This document shows, one piece after another, positions 63,298-64,000 of a stretch of DNA of 64,000 nt. Numbering within the stretch: position 1 is the first letter of the stretch; every line of letters starts with the position of its first letter. The stretch comes from Typhlomys cinereus (lineage: Eukaryota; Chordata; Mammalia; Rodentia; Platacanthomyidae), in contig JALPQD010000295.1 of NCBI GenBank assembly GCA_023101885.1, positions 2,021,939 through 2,085,938 of the forward strand. Reading direction: 5' to 3'. A program made the position numbers and the translations under genes. Below the pieces are notes generated by a model that was given only the letters and a program-made list of their open reading frames with translations, had not been told where the DNA came from and searched no databases.

Positions 63298-64000
63298 GAG
63301 ATTGTGGAAACTTGAATGGCATGAATTTTTTAAAAAGTTCTGATTGGTACACCAGAGGTTCTTGCTGAAGTCCTTCCTTAAAAATTTGGTAGCAGAAATA
63401 AGTCTAAGATTTCTAGGATCCAATTTGGGATAATGAAAATAATTTTTTCCAGCAGTGTCTCATCGAAACAGTTGAAAAAAGTTATTTTTTATGTTGCTGA
63501 AAATGAATGATGCTGCTATTTCTAGTTAAGGTGTGTGTTTGCTTTCAACACACCTACACATCCACTGTATCTTTTGTGTCATCTGTGCTTGCATGCTAAT
63601 CAGTCAAAATATGTTCCTGTAGGTCCGATTTGTATCTGACACCATCTGAAATCCACACTTCTATGAATCAGAGCCCCCTGAATATGTAGCAGCCATGCAA
63701 TTATTGTTTCCCTTTTACTATTCTCTGCATTACACAAGTTAGTAGACAAATGCTAACCACACATGAATATCAATCAGGTGCCATAAAAGAGCAGCTGCAA
63801 TGCCTCATAAATGCTTTAATCCTGTTACTAGAGAAATGGCCGTGACTTTTCTTTCCTTCAGCACCGAGTCATTTCAAATGGGAGAAATGGAAATTAATAT
63901 TGCTTTTACCTTTGAAACCTATGACAGCCAGTGGCGATTTTTATAGGAGAATAATGCAGGTTCAATAAAATTTTATTTATATGGAGATAATGATAGAGGG

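Noticed and set aside
62968..63423. Open frames of 100-150 codons in PCDH19 intron 1
   Set aside because: They translate the 5 bp repeat; the product is purely periodic.

Overview
The window looks like a rodent X-chromosome segment. It holds one recognisable protein-coding gene: the first coding exon of protocadherin 19 (PCDH19), + strand, 59920-62066. Its donor site at 62067 falls exactly where I remember human coding exon 1 ending (c.2147). A GC-rich promoter and 5' UTR precede it, with a (CGG)n run and three short upstream ORFs, and the start of intron 1 follows. The rodent assignment rests on a B1-type SINE (50010), several tRNA-headed SINEs of the B2/B4 superfamily, and rodent-style L1 elements with tandem 5' promoter monomers and a G-rich 3' UTR. 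The young SINE (46978, 54140, 8947) is not the mouse B2 or ID consensus I remember. A myomorph outside the mouse/rat group, for example a jerboa-like rodent, is possible but unproven.

The roughly 58 kb upstream of PCDH19 is gene-free as far as I can see and is dominated by L1. By my own tally L1 makes up about 40% of the window. From left to right: old L1/HAL1-like debris (2040-3960) with a nested SINE; two short 3' ends of a diverged L1 (about 1018-1412 and 4234-4703); a minus-strand L1 (4830-9377) that continues at 15378-15968 because a nearly complete plus-strand L1 (9378-15377) inserted into it; a second, older minus-strand L1 (15969-17800); a plus-strand L1 with promoter monomers, a gutted ORF2 and a 3' transduction (18721-22871); a long stretch of old repeats and unique sequence (22886-35690); a near full-length plus-strand L1 (about 35698-41213); URR1-like and purine-rich repeats (42885-43555); and a clean 5'-truncated L1 (47650-49038). 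From 50.1 kb to PCDH19 the DNA is mostly unique, and some blocks look like conserved non-coding DNA.

No L1 copy here looks active. Each ORF2 is broken by stops, frameshifts or deletions, and the three younger copies that retain the reverse-transcriptase F-A-D-D box each carry a substitution in it. The nested insertions and target-site duplications allow a relative ordering of events. I found no new gene system. The most informative observations are the L1 with a roughly 250 bp 3' transduction bounded by a 14 bp perfect duplication, the layered L1-in-L1 insertions, and the CGG-repeat/uORF architecture of the PCDH19 5' region.
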